A stretch of 64,000 nucleotides of DNA from Lepidodermella squamata (Eukaryota > Gastrotricha): positions 3,224,001 to 3,288,000 of the forward strand of contig JBLDXI010000003.1 in NCBI GenBank assembly GCA_047495785.1. Reading direction: 5' to 3'. Positions 38,706 through 48,251 of the stretch are shown here, piece after piece. A program made the translations under genes and the position numbers. Numbering within the stretch: position 1 is the stretch's first letter; each line of letters starts with the position of its first letter. The notes under the pieces were generated by a model. That model was given only the letters and a program-made list of their open reading frames with translations, did no database searches and was not told the DNA's origin.

Positions 38706-39740
38706 ATGCGTTTAACCCTCGTCGCAGCTGCTGTCGCTCTGTTCTGCATCGGTACAAGTTTACTTTGTAATGACTGGTTTCTTAATTAATTTTCGTCGTC
38801 CGTAGTTGCCGTTTCGGCGAATGATGCGTCCGCCTCTGTGAACAAGAAGGAAGCCTCCGCTTCGGCTGGCGTCGACAAGGCTCGTCATGGCGATCTGTAC
38901 TCTGGGAAACACGGTCGTGGATTCGGCTTCCATGGCCGCCGTCGTGGCAACTACGCTTCTGCCTCGGTTAACAAGAACTCTGCTTCCGCTTCAGCTGGCA
39001 ATGGCGGCCGTCGTGGTGGTCGCTTCTTCGGCCACAAGGGTCGTCGTGGTGGCAACTTCGCCTCGGCTTCCGTCAACAAGAACTCCGCCTCCGCCTCTGC
39101 AGGCTCCAACAAGGGCCGCAAGAACTTCGGCCGTCGCCATCACGCTGGTCGCTACTTCGGCCACGGTCGTCGTCGTGGAGGAAACTTCGCCTCTGCCTCG
39201 GTCAACAAGCGCTCTGCTTCAGCTGCTGCCGGTAACTTCCGTGGTCGCCGTGGCCATGGAAAATTCTTCGGCCGTCGTCACGGTGGTCGTCGAGGTGGCA
39301 ACTTTGCTTCCGCCTCCGTCAACAAGCGTTCTGCCTCTGCTGCTGCCGGTAACTTCCGTGGTCGTCGCGGCTACTTTGGTCGCCATCATGGTGGTCGCCG
39401 TGGTGGAAACTTTGCCTCGGCCTCAGTCAACAAGAACTCTGCCTCCGCCTCGGCTGGATCCTACGGCAAACGTCGTGGATTCAAGCATGGTCGCCGTTCT
39501 GTTTCCTTCTCTGGCCGCCGTCATGGCCGCCGCGGTCTGCATGGCCGTCGTCGCGGAGGAAACTTCGCCTCGGCTTCTGTTAACAAGCGCTCCGCCTCGG
39601 CTGCTGCTGGCAACTTCCGCGGCCGCCGTGGTCATCATGGCAAGTTCTTCGGCCGTCGTCACGGTGGTCGCCGTGGTGGTGACTTCGCCTCGGCTTCGGT
39701 TAACAAGAGTTCTGCATCTGCGTCAGCTGGTAACAACTAA
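38706..39740 (+). CDS. Secreted SASASVNK-repeat Gly/Arg-rich protein (pair 2, first gene, left arm)
   Basis: Exons 38706-38751 and 38806-39740 give 326 residues. The signal peptide MRLTLVAAAVALFCI is nearly the same as in the gene at 34019, with cleavage expected near AVSA|N. The mature protein has about eight units of roughly 30-45 residues: (N)FASASVNKxSASA(S/A)AG followed by a Gly/Arg/His/Phe-rich spacer such as FRGRRGYFGRHHGG. Alternating Ser-Ala strands and Arg/Gly spacers suggest a silk-like or adhesive material; this is inferred from composition and I recognise no named family. It is the larger counterpart of the gene at 34019-34693. No AATAAA follows before the next gene. Confidence 0.87.
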
Positions 39741-39920
39741 AGCTGGCATCCGAGCTTGATTTACCCATATAGGACTAACATAGTATTGTGTATGGTGAAG
39801 AAATTATTTTTTTTTGCTTGGGATACTTACCTGTTCAAAATTGGAAGGATAATATTAGTGTCACGACTGTGATCCAAATATATCTCATTTTTTTCCCGAA
39901 TTAGAGTTAACCCTTATAAA

Positions 39921-41161
39921 ATGCGTGTCTACCTCGCTCTCGCTGTGATTATCCTGCTTGCCGCTACCGGTAATTTCCTGCCATCCTATCTTTTAAACAT
40001 GGTTGTTTTATTTTTGACATTTTCATTGTAGTCTCTTCCGGTGGTAAGGGCAAAGGTGCCAAGAAGGGTGGCAACAAAAAGGAAGCTTCGTTCTCTGCCT
40101 CGGTTGACCAACGCGACACCTACGACCGCAAGTCCGCCTCTGCTGAGCAGGAATCCGCTGCCGTCGACTACGCCTCGGCCGATGCTTCCCACAACAAGAA
40201 GACCAGCGACAAGCGCAAGCTGATCAAGACCCGATCGGCCAGCCGCGAACGCGCCTCGGCCAGCTACGAATCTGCCGGCAAGCGCGATTCCGCCTACGAC
40301 CAGAAGAAATCGAAGGCTGGCAGCAAGCGCCACGGCCGCGTTGTCCGCAAGAGCGACTCGGCTGCCTCCGCCAAGCACGACAACGCCTACGCCGACTCTG
40401 GCGCCGCCGCCGCTGCCCAGAAGCACAAGCGCAACAAGAAGCACGGCCGTGCCGACCACAAGCGCAAGGCTGCTTTCCAGAAGGACCAGGCCCGCGACAA
40501 GGCCGGCGAGGTGATCGAGTTCAAGAAGAAGACCTTCACCGACAAGGGCCACAACAAGGTCAACAAGTTCAGCTTCGAGTCCGGCTCGCAGGAGTTCGCC
40601 AAGGCCGACTCTGACGGCGCCGCCACCACTGCCAGCCGCAAGAAGACCGCCAAGAAGGCCCATGGCAAGAAGTCCCGCAAGGCCCACTCTGCCGACTACG
40701 CTTCCCGCGATTCGCAGGCCTCGGCCGCCGCTGCCTCGAAGAAGGCGAAGCGCAACAAGGCCCACCAACGCCGTGCCTCGGCATCCGTTGCCCGTGACTC
40801 GCGCAACGCCCGCGACTACAAGACCAGCAGCAAGAAGACCTCCGTCTCCGACTCTGCCCACGCCCGCAAGGCCTCGGCCAAGCACGACCGCAAACGCGCC
40901 TCCGCCTCGGCTGAGCGTGCCACCCACGATTTCGCTGCGTCTGTCTCTGGCAGCTACCAAGAACAGAAGAGCGCCAGCGCCAAGAAGGCCAGCCACAGCG
41001 CTGCTAAGGGCAAGAAGGCATCCAAGAAGGGTGGCAAGAAGGCTTCCAAGAAAGAAGGCAAAAAGGGTGGAAAGAAGACCGAAAAGAAGGGCGGCAAGAA
41101 GGGAGGCTACAACCACGGCTACAACAAGGCGTCTTCAGCCGGCAAGAGCTACACCTACTAA
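39921..41161 (+). CDS. Secreted Lys/Ala/Ser-rich protein (pair 2, second gene, left arm)
   Basis: Exons 39921-39969 and 40032-41161 give 392 residues. The signal peptide is MRVYLALAVIILLAAT, cut near VSS|G. The mature chain begins GGKGKGAKKGGNKKEAS, then carries the SASVDQRDTYDRKSASAEQ, KTSDKRKLIKTRSAS and HGKKSRKAHSADYASRDS motifs shared with the gene at 34838. It ends in a Lys/Gly-rich tail (KKGGKKASKKEGKKGGKK) and NKASSAGKSYTY. Exon 1 is 49 nt, three more than in its relatives, with the intron in the same phase. It starts 180 bases after the preceding gene without an evident TATA box. Role inferred: cationic partner of the Gly/Arg-rich protein of the same pair. Confidence 0.86.
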
Positions 41162-41253
41162 GCGAATATAACCAAATTATTTTTGATTGCGATTTTGACG
41201 ATCTACAAACATATTTGTGATTTGTGATTGTGATTTCTCGATTAATTAAATGA

Positions 41254-41259
41254 AATAAA
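41254..41259 (+). terminator. Polyadenylation signal AATAAA (pair 2, left arm)
   Basis: Exact AATAAA about 95 bases after the stop of the second gene of pair 2. The mirror copy is at 53784-53789. Confidence 0.6.
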
Positions 41260-41531
41260 TCAGGAGATTGGAACTGAGGATGCTTTTTATTCGGGTACAC
41301 TTAAAGAAAGGAAAAACCCTCATTTCTCGTTAAAAAATTATTTATGCTTGGAAAATGAACACCGGCTTTCATGAAATGAACATGAAGTTAACAAGGTTAT
41401 TAAAAGCTTCTTAAATGGCGATATTCTTGTTATCGACAGCGGATATTATGCGATCAGCATTTCAGATGCGTATGATAGATGGCAGAGGCGAAGCCCTCCT
41501 CAATTATTCCAATTAAGACCGGAAGCCATGG

Positions 41532-41539
41532 TATAAAAG
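41532..41539 (+). promoter_or_regulatory. TATA box (TATAAAAG)
   Basis: Strong TATA box 100 bases before the ATG at 41632. The surrounding block (ccaattaag ... atggtataaaagcagcg) is conserved at the paralogue at 62748, where the box is TATATAAG. Confidence 0.7.
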
Positions 41540-41631
41540 CAGCGGGAATTCGGTTCCACATCATCAGCCATCTCTTGCTTCGATTTTCAAATTATTTATA
41601 ATTTCTCTTCATCTCATTATCCTATTCAACC

Positions 41632-42139
41632 ATGCGTGCTTTCCTCGCCATTGCTGCTATCGTCCTGCTCGGCCTTGGTAACACACTTTCTTCCTCACTT
41701 ATGCCCATAACCTGAAATTCCCTATTGCATTGTTTCAGCTTACTCTGAGGCCAAGGTGTGGAATGTTGAATCGAAAGAAATGCACCGCCACTACGAGAAG
41801 AAGGTGAGCGCCTCGGCGAGCCGCTCCTTCGAGAACAAGAAGGCTTTCCGCAAGGGACGTGCCTTCCCGATGAAGAAGCGCCACGGCAAGAAGATGAACA
41901 AGCGCCGCGGATCCTTCTCCAAGTCGGTCTCCAAGTCTGTTTCCTACTCGCGGTCCGCCTCGTTCTCCGGCAACCGCTGGGGCAAAAACAAGCGATTCGG
42001 TGGTCGCAAGTTCGGCAAGCACGGCAAGAACTTCGGCTACGGCCGCAAGGGCGGCAAGTTCGGCCACGGCAAGTTCGGCGGCCGCAAGGCCAACAAGGGC
42101 TCGTACTCCTTCAGCAAGTCCGTCAGCGTCTCCAACTAA
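41632..42139 (+). CDS. Small secreted Lys/Gly/Ser/Phe-rich protein (left arm)
   Basis: Exons 41632-41677 and 41739-42139 give 148 residues. The signal peptide is MRAFLAIAAIVLLGL, cut near AYS|E. The mature part reads EAKVWNVESKEMHRHYEKK, then SASASRSFENK, a basic stretch, SKSVSKSVSYSRSASFSG, a Lys/Phe/Gly region (GGRKFGKHGKNFGYGRKGG) and a SYSFSKSVSVSN end. It has its own TATA box and an AATAAA at 42195-42200, so it looks like a single transcription unit. Same intron position as the other secreted genes. Unrecognised family; structural extracellular role inferred. Confidence 0.87.
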
Positions 42140-42194
42140 ATTATGATCACAAGAACTTTCCATCATTGATGAATCACGAGTAATTTTCATGCGA

Positions 42195-42200
42195 AATAAA
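42195..42200 (+). terminator. Polyadenylation signal AATAAA
   Basis: Exact AATAAA 56 bases after the stop at 42139. The mirror copy is at 52843-52848. Confidence 0.6.
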
Positions 42201-42576
42201 AAATCATTTAAAAACTCCATTTGAGATTTTTGTCTATGATGAGGCCTGCGATGAATAACGGATTGGTGGTCGTACGCACTAACTTCAAATTCCTTAAGCC
42301 GAAAATTGAGGACGCCCTCAAATTTAACTCAAAAATAAAAGCAAACGATTCTATCTTTTTGAAAACTTGAAAAATCACAAGATTTGGATATTATCGAGAA
42401 GCTGTATTTTTTGTGCTATTCGCATACATTCATAGCTTATAGTAGGCAACTCGAGTCATAATAGATAAAAGATTCATTATTTTACAAACGTTAAACGCAA
42501 AGTTATGGCTATCAGACGCGTACAATTATGCCTAACCACAATCTTTTTCCAGCTATGCCATGTGGTTGTGGCGCAC

Positions 42577-43177
42577 CCCAGGCGAACACGCGTCATATGA
42601 AATTACGTGATAATATACGACGGAAATGTGACCGGCATGTTACATCATTAATCGAACGATTTCGTCGTATGGACATCACATCTCGCGGTTACTTGGTCGT
42701 CACATTTCAAACGCGGCGAAAATTATATCATATCGTGGTCACATCGCCGATGCGCCAAAAATTATATCACATCCCGGTTACATCCAAGTCACATCGCCGA
42801 AGATGTGATCGCGAAGTGATATAATTTTTGGCGCGTTCGAAATGTGACGACCGTACGACGGCTACATAATTCGACAAAAAATAGAAGAAACAAAGCTATT
42901 CGAGTAAATATGATATAATTTGTTAACATCACATCGCAATTTTTACCAATAATCTGATTATTTTTAGATTGTACATATGCAAATTAAACTGCTTTCTCTT
43001 TCTCCGCTTTAAAAAATAGATACCACACGATAGGACGAATATATGACGAACATGTGACGTTTTTCGCAATTATCATATAACTAGGCGGACATTCCTCAGT
43101 ATAACCGTCGCTCATGTTTTGATATGACGAAATTTCGGAATTTCACATGTCGGTCGTATGATCCGTGTTCGCCTGGG
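42577..43177. mobile_element. 601-bp MITE-like element with 14-bp TIRs (left arm)
   Basis: The ends are exact inverted copies of CCCAGGCGAACACG, and similarity continues a few bases inward (CGTCATATG versus GATCATACG, then GAAATT). The interior has many short direct and inverted repeats built from ACATCGC, TGTGACC and CAAAAATTATATCAC words. There is no coding capacity. Flanking AC on both sides could be a 2-bp target duplication. The superfamily is not assigned. Confidence 0.65.
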
Positions 43178-43809
43178 ACGTGCTGTCAACAAAGATTCCA
43201 ACTCGAAACCCTTAGTTTTTTAATACCTGGAGGTTGAGATTTCTTTTCTGAAATTCCTGGAAAATCAGGGAAAAATCATTGAAGTTCGCTCCAAGTATCG
43301 ACATGTGGACCATGATGCGGGCTATCTAGGCCATTGAAAAAATGCTTCAATTTAAATTTAAATGACCGTGAAAATTATTTTTCTTTGTGATTGCGAAACC
43401 ATTTTTCCTCGATAACACCATTTGAAATGCCTTCAAAAATTTCGTAAAAATAATCAGCTTGTTCCTCGTGATTTCCTCCCTCCGTATCCATCAACGAAAA
43501 CCTTGGGAAAATCGAAACCGTCACGGAACCAGTAAAAAAACCAATCGACTATTTTGTTTACTTTTCCTGCAAGCGCTGATGAATCAGCTGACCATCTGGC
43601 GCCCATGGCGTAGCACCCTTTTTCTCGTGAGTAAGCAGTCTATCCTAAATTATGTCTATGGTGCGCGCGCTACCTTAATCCGCAAAGTGTAAACAAAACA
43701 TGCGATGCGCCACCTTCACCAGTGTTTTGTGGACAAAACGTGTAAATCGTAGCGCGAAACTTGAAGTCGCCGCCGAAAACCGTAAATTGTAATCCACACG
43801 CATAAAATC
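43178..43809. other. Inner part of left arm, no gene recognised
   Basis: Contains only short open frames without domains. One, 43459-43692 (78 codons), is basic and unsupported. It ends at the inner arm boundary, cataaaatc. Confidence 0.4.
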
Positions 43810-43841
43810 GCAGTTGATAATTGAAATAACGTAAACTTGTC

Positions 43842-44126
43842 ATGGATGAGCAATACGACCTTGACCCGGAGGACATTGTGTTGGAAGGAGATGTCGAGGC
43901 GGAAAATGTTGATGGCCGAGACCAAGACCACGACAACGAGAACCTTATGGGACCGTCCGAACAGCCGGCTAAAACAGTGACCAAGTAGACCTGGTTTCAC
44001 GTGCAAACATTCGACAGTTACGATCTGGTGCATGAGCATGCCAAGGCCATGGCAGCCGAACATGGCTTCAGTGACTGGAGCTACAGTAAGGTCACAGTCC
44101 TAAAAGATGGAACGACCAAATTGTGA
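43842..44126 (+). pseudogene. Broken ORF, possibly the start of a transposase-like gene
   Basis: The ATG at 43842 opens 48 codons of very acidic sequence (MDEQYDLDPEDIV...) to a TAG at 43986. The same frame then stays open a further 45 codons (TFDSYDLVHEHAKAMAAEHG...) to a TGA at 44124. The second part has the look of the helical N-terminal module that precedes some MULE/FAR1-type transposases, but that is a weak resemblance. One nonsense codon suggests decay. It lies just inside the left arm's inner boundary. Confidence 0.3.
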
Positions 44127-44768
44127 CGAGTTGCCGATCTTCTTGATGTTGTCAGCGGCGGTTAGTGGATCACAAAGGCTCACAAAGGTATGTCATAAAC
44201 CCAACATAACGTCGGCGTTTGAGGGCTGGGAGTTGGACCCCGCCGAAGAATGAAACCAAATTTCTCATCTTGGTTCGCCTCTTCAAGTACTTTGCTGAAG
44301 GATCGCTGAAAAATATGGTTTGAATAACAGTATGAATGCATCAGGTTTCACATAAACAGCAGGAATCACCCAACTTATCTTTTCTTCTTTGTCGATAATT
44401 ATTATTGCGAAATTAATTGAAAAAATCGGCACCGCTACCTCGGCATAGGTCCGCAGTGCAACGATAGAGTCGTCGATACCCGGTAGACTCGGTTTTTCCA
44501 GGTGAATATCGACAACCAGTCAACTAACGGGTGTGACAACCCTTAACTAGCAAGTTAACTTAATGAAAACCATTCCAGTCCATGCATTTTAAGGTGGTCT
44601 TTCTTTCGATCACTTACTTATCGTTCAAAAGTTCAAAATAAGAGTTGGTGCGAAGTGCCTGAAAAATGGCAATGAGTAATTCGCTGACTTTCCGGCCGGA
44701 AACGACTGGATCTCAAACAAAACTGGATTATCGACCTCGGACAACGGCTATCAAATTCTCGACAAACT
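44127..44768. other. Spacer sequence, nothing recognised
   Basis: Mixed-composition DNA between the broken ORF and the LINE-like fragment. No ORF of note and no clear terminal repeats. Confidence 0.4.
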
Positions 44769-44975
44769 GTGTCGACGTTGCAGCAGTTCATGGTGGAAAC
44801 AAGCCCATCAACACTACCCGGTGTCGCTATGCGCTATGGTGATGCCGAGAAAGAAACCCTCGCTCATGTGTTAGGCGCTTGTAACCACAATAGCTTCCTC
44901 ATCAACAAACGGCATAACACTGTCCGCAGAATGATTGCTAACGCGTTCAGAAGTCTCCAGGCGCGTGAAGCGGGA
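44769..44975 (+). mobile_element. Fragment of a non-LTR (LINE) reverse transcriptase C-terminal region
   Basis: One frame reads EKETLAHVLGACNHNSFLI then NKRHNTVRRMIANAF. This Cys/His block (ETLAHVLG.C ... RHN.V) sits after the RT core in R2-like and related non-LTR retrotransposons. Only this short piece is present, with no RT motifs upstream, so it is a truncated relic. It abuts or overlaps the Penelope-like ORF, which is in another frame. Confidence 0.5.
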
Positions 44976-47137
44976 TGCGGTACGTTTGCTACGCCGTTTG
45001 GGTAGCGACCCCCCACTTGGACTACCTGAGGGTACTGTCCTCACCAAGAGCGACAAGAGTAATATTCTCATCTTGGAAGATGCGAAACGTTATGCCGCCG
45101 TCGGGGAAAATTTCCTCGGTGACGCTACAATGTGGCATCAGCGCGGCGACGACGGGGCTGTGGAATTCCAGGCGTCCTTAGATGCCCTCCACTCCCGTCT
45201 CCTGCTGGCGAGCAGGTGGTACCAGACCAATCACCCTTTGCTGGTCCACATTGGCTTGCCGGCGCGGGAAAAGTGTATGTACTTCAACTACAAGACCCAC
45301 AAACCCCTGGACGATAAGGGTTTTCCAAAGGTTAGGCCCATCACTGATGCATACAACACGTATACATCAGCGCTCGACCGGTCTTTAAGCTTGCTGATCG
45401 GGGCACCAACTTCCGTCCAGGGGAATCCCAGCTTAAGGCGCTCATCGTGAACAGGAAACCGATATGGGATAACCTGGAGACTACGGCGAAGGATACCCTC
45501 CAGGTTATCCAGCGTGTGCGAGCTCTGCTTCTTCGCAACGCGGAGAGGCCTGTATTCATCATGTCAGCCAGTGTTTTCCTTAAGCGGTTTAACAGTTTAA
45601 AATTTAAACACCAAACGGAGCAGTTTTAAACACCAAAACGGCTTGCTACAGGCCCTGAAACGCATCCATACACTAATTGAGAAGCCCAAGTTTAATAGGC
45701 TGTGTCCCTTGGATAGTTTTAGCTCTTGGGGAACATAAATACTCAAAAATTTTGCTCGCTTCGCTCGCCCTAATTCTCAATTTTTCGATACGATTAGGAA
45801 ACGATCTAGGATTCTCCAAATCTGTGGTCTCTCTGACAAATCAAATGATCTGCCCTTAATTTTTATAATTCGAGATCACTACAGTTACGCAGATACTACT
45901 GGTATCGAAGTTATCGAAGCGCGAAAAATGGGAAATTCTGCTCTAAATGCTCGATTTTTAGACCGTTTCTATCTCAAAATCAGGATAAATATCGTCAGCT
46001 AATGCTCGCTTCGCTCGCGGTGGTAAATTTAGCCATATTTAGTGATATGAGCGCGCGAAAATTGGGCGGGTAGTCAAAATGGAGCTTCCCATCAAATTCA
46101 TCTTTTAGCGTTTACTATATAGCTCTAGCGATAATAGTGGCTTGGGCCAAAGGCGCCCACCCCTCACCCCACTAAAAATGTTGACAAATGTACACATTAT
46201 TGATTTAAACACCAAAAATTTTGGTTTAAACACCAATCAGGGTCTTAAGGAAAACACTGTGTCAGCGGACATCAATGACATGTATAACCAGGTGCCTACA
46301 GATGAGGCGGTCCAGTCCGTCCGCTGGTACCTCACTGAGTTCCACCGGGTCCCCGTGGAGGCCGTGGACCCGACATGTCAGCTCACTGAGCTAGTGCTAC
46401 GGCACAACACGGTTTCTTTTAATGGCAGATATTACCAGCAGGTGAGAGGCCTTGCGATGGGCGGTAACATCTCCCCTGTGGCCATTTGTTGGTTATACTA
46501 CAAGGAGAGGTGGCTATCCCTTGGCTGTGGGTCAATGTACACTACGCGCTTCCTGGATGACATTCTGTCTATCTCACTCATGAGGGAAGGTCTCATGCAC
46601 TACGTAGCGTCTTACGAGGCTAGTCACCCGAACATTAAGGTCTCTGCGGAAATCGCAGTGGACAAGCAACACTTCCTGGATATCTCCATCCATAGGCATG
46701 GTGATAAGCTCACTACTGGGCTATACGTTAAGCCAACGGACAACCTAGCGTTGCTCCACGGCAGCTCTAACCACCCTCCTCAGGTATTCCGTGGCATAAT
46801 GCGCGGACAGATTCTGCGCTTTCTCCGCATCTGCCAGACACATCAGGCATTCATGCATGCATGCATGCAGCTCGCCATCAGGCTGCATGCACGGGGCTAC
46901 TCTTGGCATGCCTTCGTGACTGCTCTCCAGAGTACAGCTCGGGACAGGCAGGGTCTAAACTGGCCCTATAAGTTACCCAAGCGACCTAACAATGTGCATC
47001 GCACCACCAACAAGCTCACATACCACCGAGCCCTGCTACCAATCCTACGGGTGATCAGGGCGAGGGTACCAGTGGCTCTCATGTTGGACCAGTCGATTGG
47101 CAGACGCTATCGACGTTCAAGATTCATTCGTAAATGA
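44935..47137 (+). pseudogene. Penelope-like element reverse transcriptase, broken
   Basis: Fingers-region motifs are present: LTKSDKSNILILEDAKRY and YKTHKPLDDKGFPKVRPITD (44935-45400). The palm follows: FIMSA at 45555-45568 continues after an insertion as DINDMYNQVP at 46267 (motif A), then QVRGLAMGGNISPVA (motif B), RFLDDILSI (motif C) and HFLDISI plus SSNHPPQVFRG (motifs D/E and the conserved S.HP region). These are the hallmarks of PLE reverse transcriptases. Lesions: a frameshift near 45385-45400 (the downstream frame reads LADRGTNFRPGESQLKAL) and a 691-bp TIR element at 45569-46259. No GIY-YIG endonuclease was found downstream, although many PLEs have one. Confidence 0.85.
45569..46259. 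mobile_element. 691-bp hAT-like TIR element inserted in the RT gene
   Basis: The ends are exact 16-bp inverted repeats, CAGTGTTTTCCTTAAG. TGTCAGC directly flanks both ends (45562-45568 and 46260-46266), a 7-bp perfect target duplication. hAT elements normally make 8 bp, so one base may have changed. Removing the element plus one TGTCAGC rejoins the RT frame exactly at motif A. The interior is non-coding, with repeated TTTAAACACCAAA words near both ends and GCTCGCTTCGCTCGC twice. Confidence 0.8.
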
Positions 47138-47785
47138 TCTATTTTGCCTTGCAGGTGGCGCCGTTGGCGACCCCCAAAAGAAGAACCAGCGTACACGTTT
47201 CACAGCGCCTTTTCACAGTGTACTAACTGTGTACTCGGTGTTGTTGTGTTGTCTGTCAATAAACATACGCTGATGTGCAAATTGTCTCTTTTCACAGCTG
47301 GGCAAAGTCTCATGTTCCCCATTGCTGGGCGTAAACCCCAATGTCCCACGCCCCCGGAAGTAGTGGAACTCCCGCCTTCCGTCCAGTCTAGCCAGCTCGC
47401 GTCACGCCCACGTCCTGTGTCCCCTGTGACGGGGGGTGACCGGGCGATGGCGCGCCATCACTTCTGGTTGAAAATTTGGGAGCAGAAGAAGGCGACACCG
47501 TTCTATCAGGCGATCTCTGAGGAACTCCGCTGCGGTTTTCGCAGATGCGACTACCGCTGTTGTAATATCCACGGCATGTACCTACATTTTATTAACGCTC
47601 ACCCACGGGCGTGCTGCATCTTCCGGAACTTCTGGAAGCGCATCTGTGCGGAGTGGTGGAAGAAGGACACCACCCACCACCCTGACAATGTACGGTGGCC
47701 ACACTGCTTTTGTGAGCAGACTGCGAGCTATGAGGCCCTTTACGCACGGCGTCAGGCGTCCTCAACGAGGCGTGGGATCCCTTAA
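47138..47785 (+). pseudogene. In-frame C-terminal extension of the PLE ORF with a zinc-finger-like segment
   Basis: This open frame is in the same frame as the RT and is separated from it only by the TGA at 47135-47137. It could be the C-terminal part of the same protein behind a nonsense mutation, or a separate ORF; its first ATG is at 47273. It has a Cys/His cluster (CGFRRCDYRCCNIHGMYLHF then INAHPRAC) resembling a zinc finger, followed by a Trp-rich helix. An AATAAA occurs at about 47259. No GIY-YIG residues are seen. Confidence 0.5.
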
Positions 47786-48243
47786 ACTTTAGCGCCCTGA
47801 CATCTGCTAAAAGGACGTTACGGATGGAGTCCGCGCCCTAGGTGAGCCTCCGGGCCTGAGGGCAGGATCCCATAAGCAGGCAATGCCCGCTTGGCTGGTA
47901 TCAGCCGCCAGGTACGCATCCTGGCTTCAACTCTCACTTGGGCTAATGCCCTATGTTAGAGCGTGGCGGTGTGCGCCAGTTGCGCGCACTGCACGTGCGT
48001 GCCAACTCGTTGGTACGCCATATCCGTACGGCTTTTCTTGACTGCATTAAGTTTGCAGTTGGTTTGTGGGTTTGATTGGACTTGTGAGCTAATGGCTCAC
48101 TTGAGGGTACCACAGTGTGGCCCGCTCCGCAGACCCAGTGTCCTTAACAAAAAAAACGGACCTTTGCACTGGAACCTTGACGTGGTGGTACCGCTTGACC
48201 AGCTAAAGATCCAAGGCCTCACTGCCAGGGAAATCCTGAATGT
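47786..48243. other. 3' flank of the PLE remnant
   Basis: GC-richer than the surroundings, with a weak 95-codon open frame (47963-48250) that runs into the next insertion. It may be the 3' end of the retroelement. No polyA tail, hammerhead core or terminal repeat could be identified. Confidence 0.35.
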
Positions 48244-48251
48244 GCTATAGG

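Larger units (their letters stand above)
38312..43809 (+). repeat. Left arm of a 5.5-kb near-identical inverted repeat
   Basis: Every position x in this arm matches the reverse complement of position 95043 minus x in the right arm (51234-56731). Over 5,498 bp with no net length change I noticed only a few differences: C/T in the GTGTGCCC block near 38380, a short A/T-run difference near 38351-38358, and one A/C near 42378. Identity is therefore above 99.8 percent by eye. The arm holds three secreted-protein genes, their promoters, and a small TIR element. Confidence 0.97.

Noticed and set aside
38887-39759. 290-codon alternate-frame ORF overlapping the SASASVNK gene, and its mirror at 55284-56156
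   Set aside because: It is a frame-shifted reading of the repetitive GC-rich coding exon, lacks a signal peptide and has no independent start context.
39986-41116. 376-codon minus-strand frame rich in Leu/Val/Gly opposite the Lys/Ala-rich gene, and its mirror at 53927-55057
   Set aside because: It is the antisense of GCC/AAG/CGC-rich codons. The plus-strand gene has a signal peptide, a proper intron and a paralogue, and the antisense frame does not.
47138-48243. GIY-YIG endonuclease downstream of the Penelope-like RT
   Set aside because: No GIY or YIG pair with the following Arg/Glu spacing is visible in any frame.
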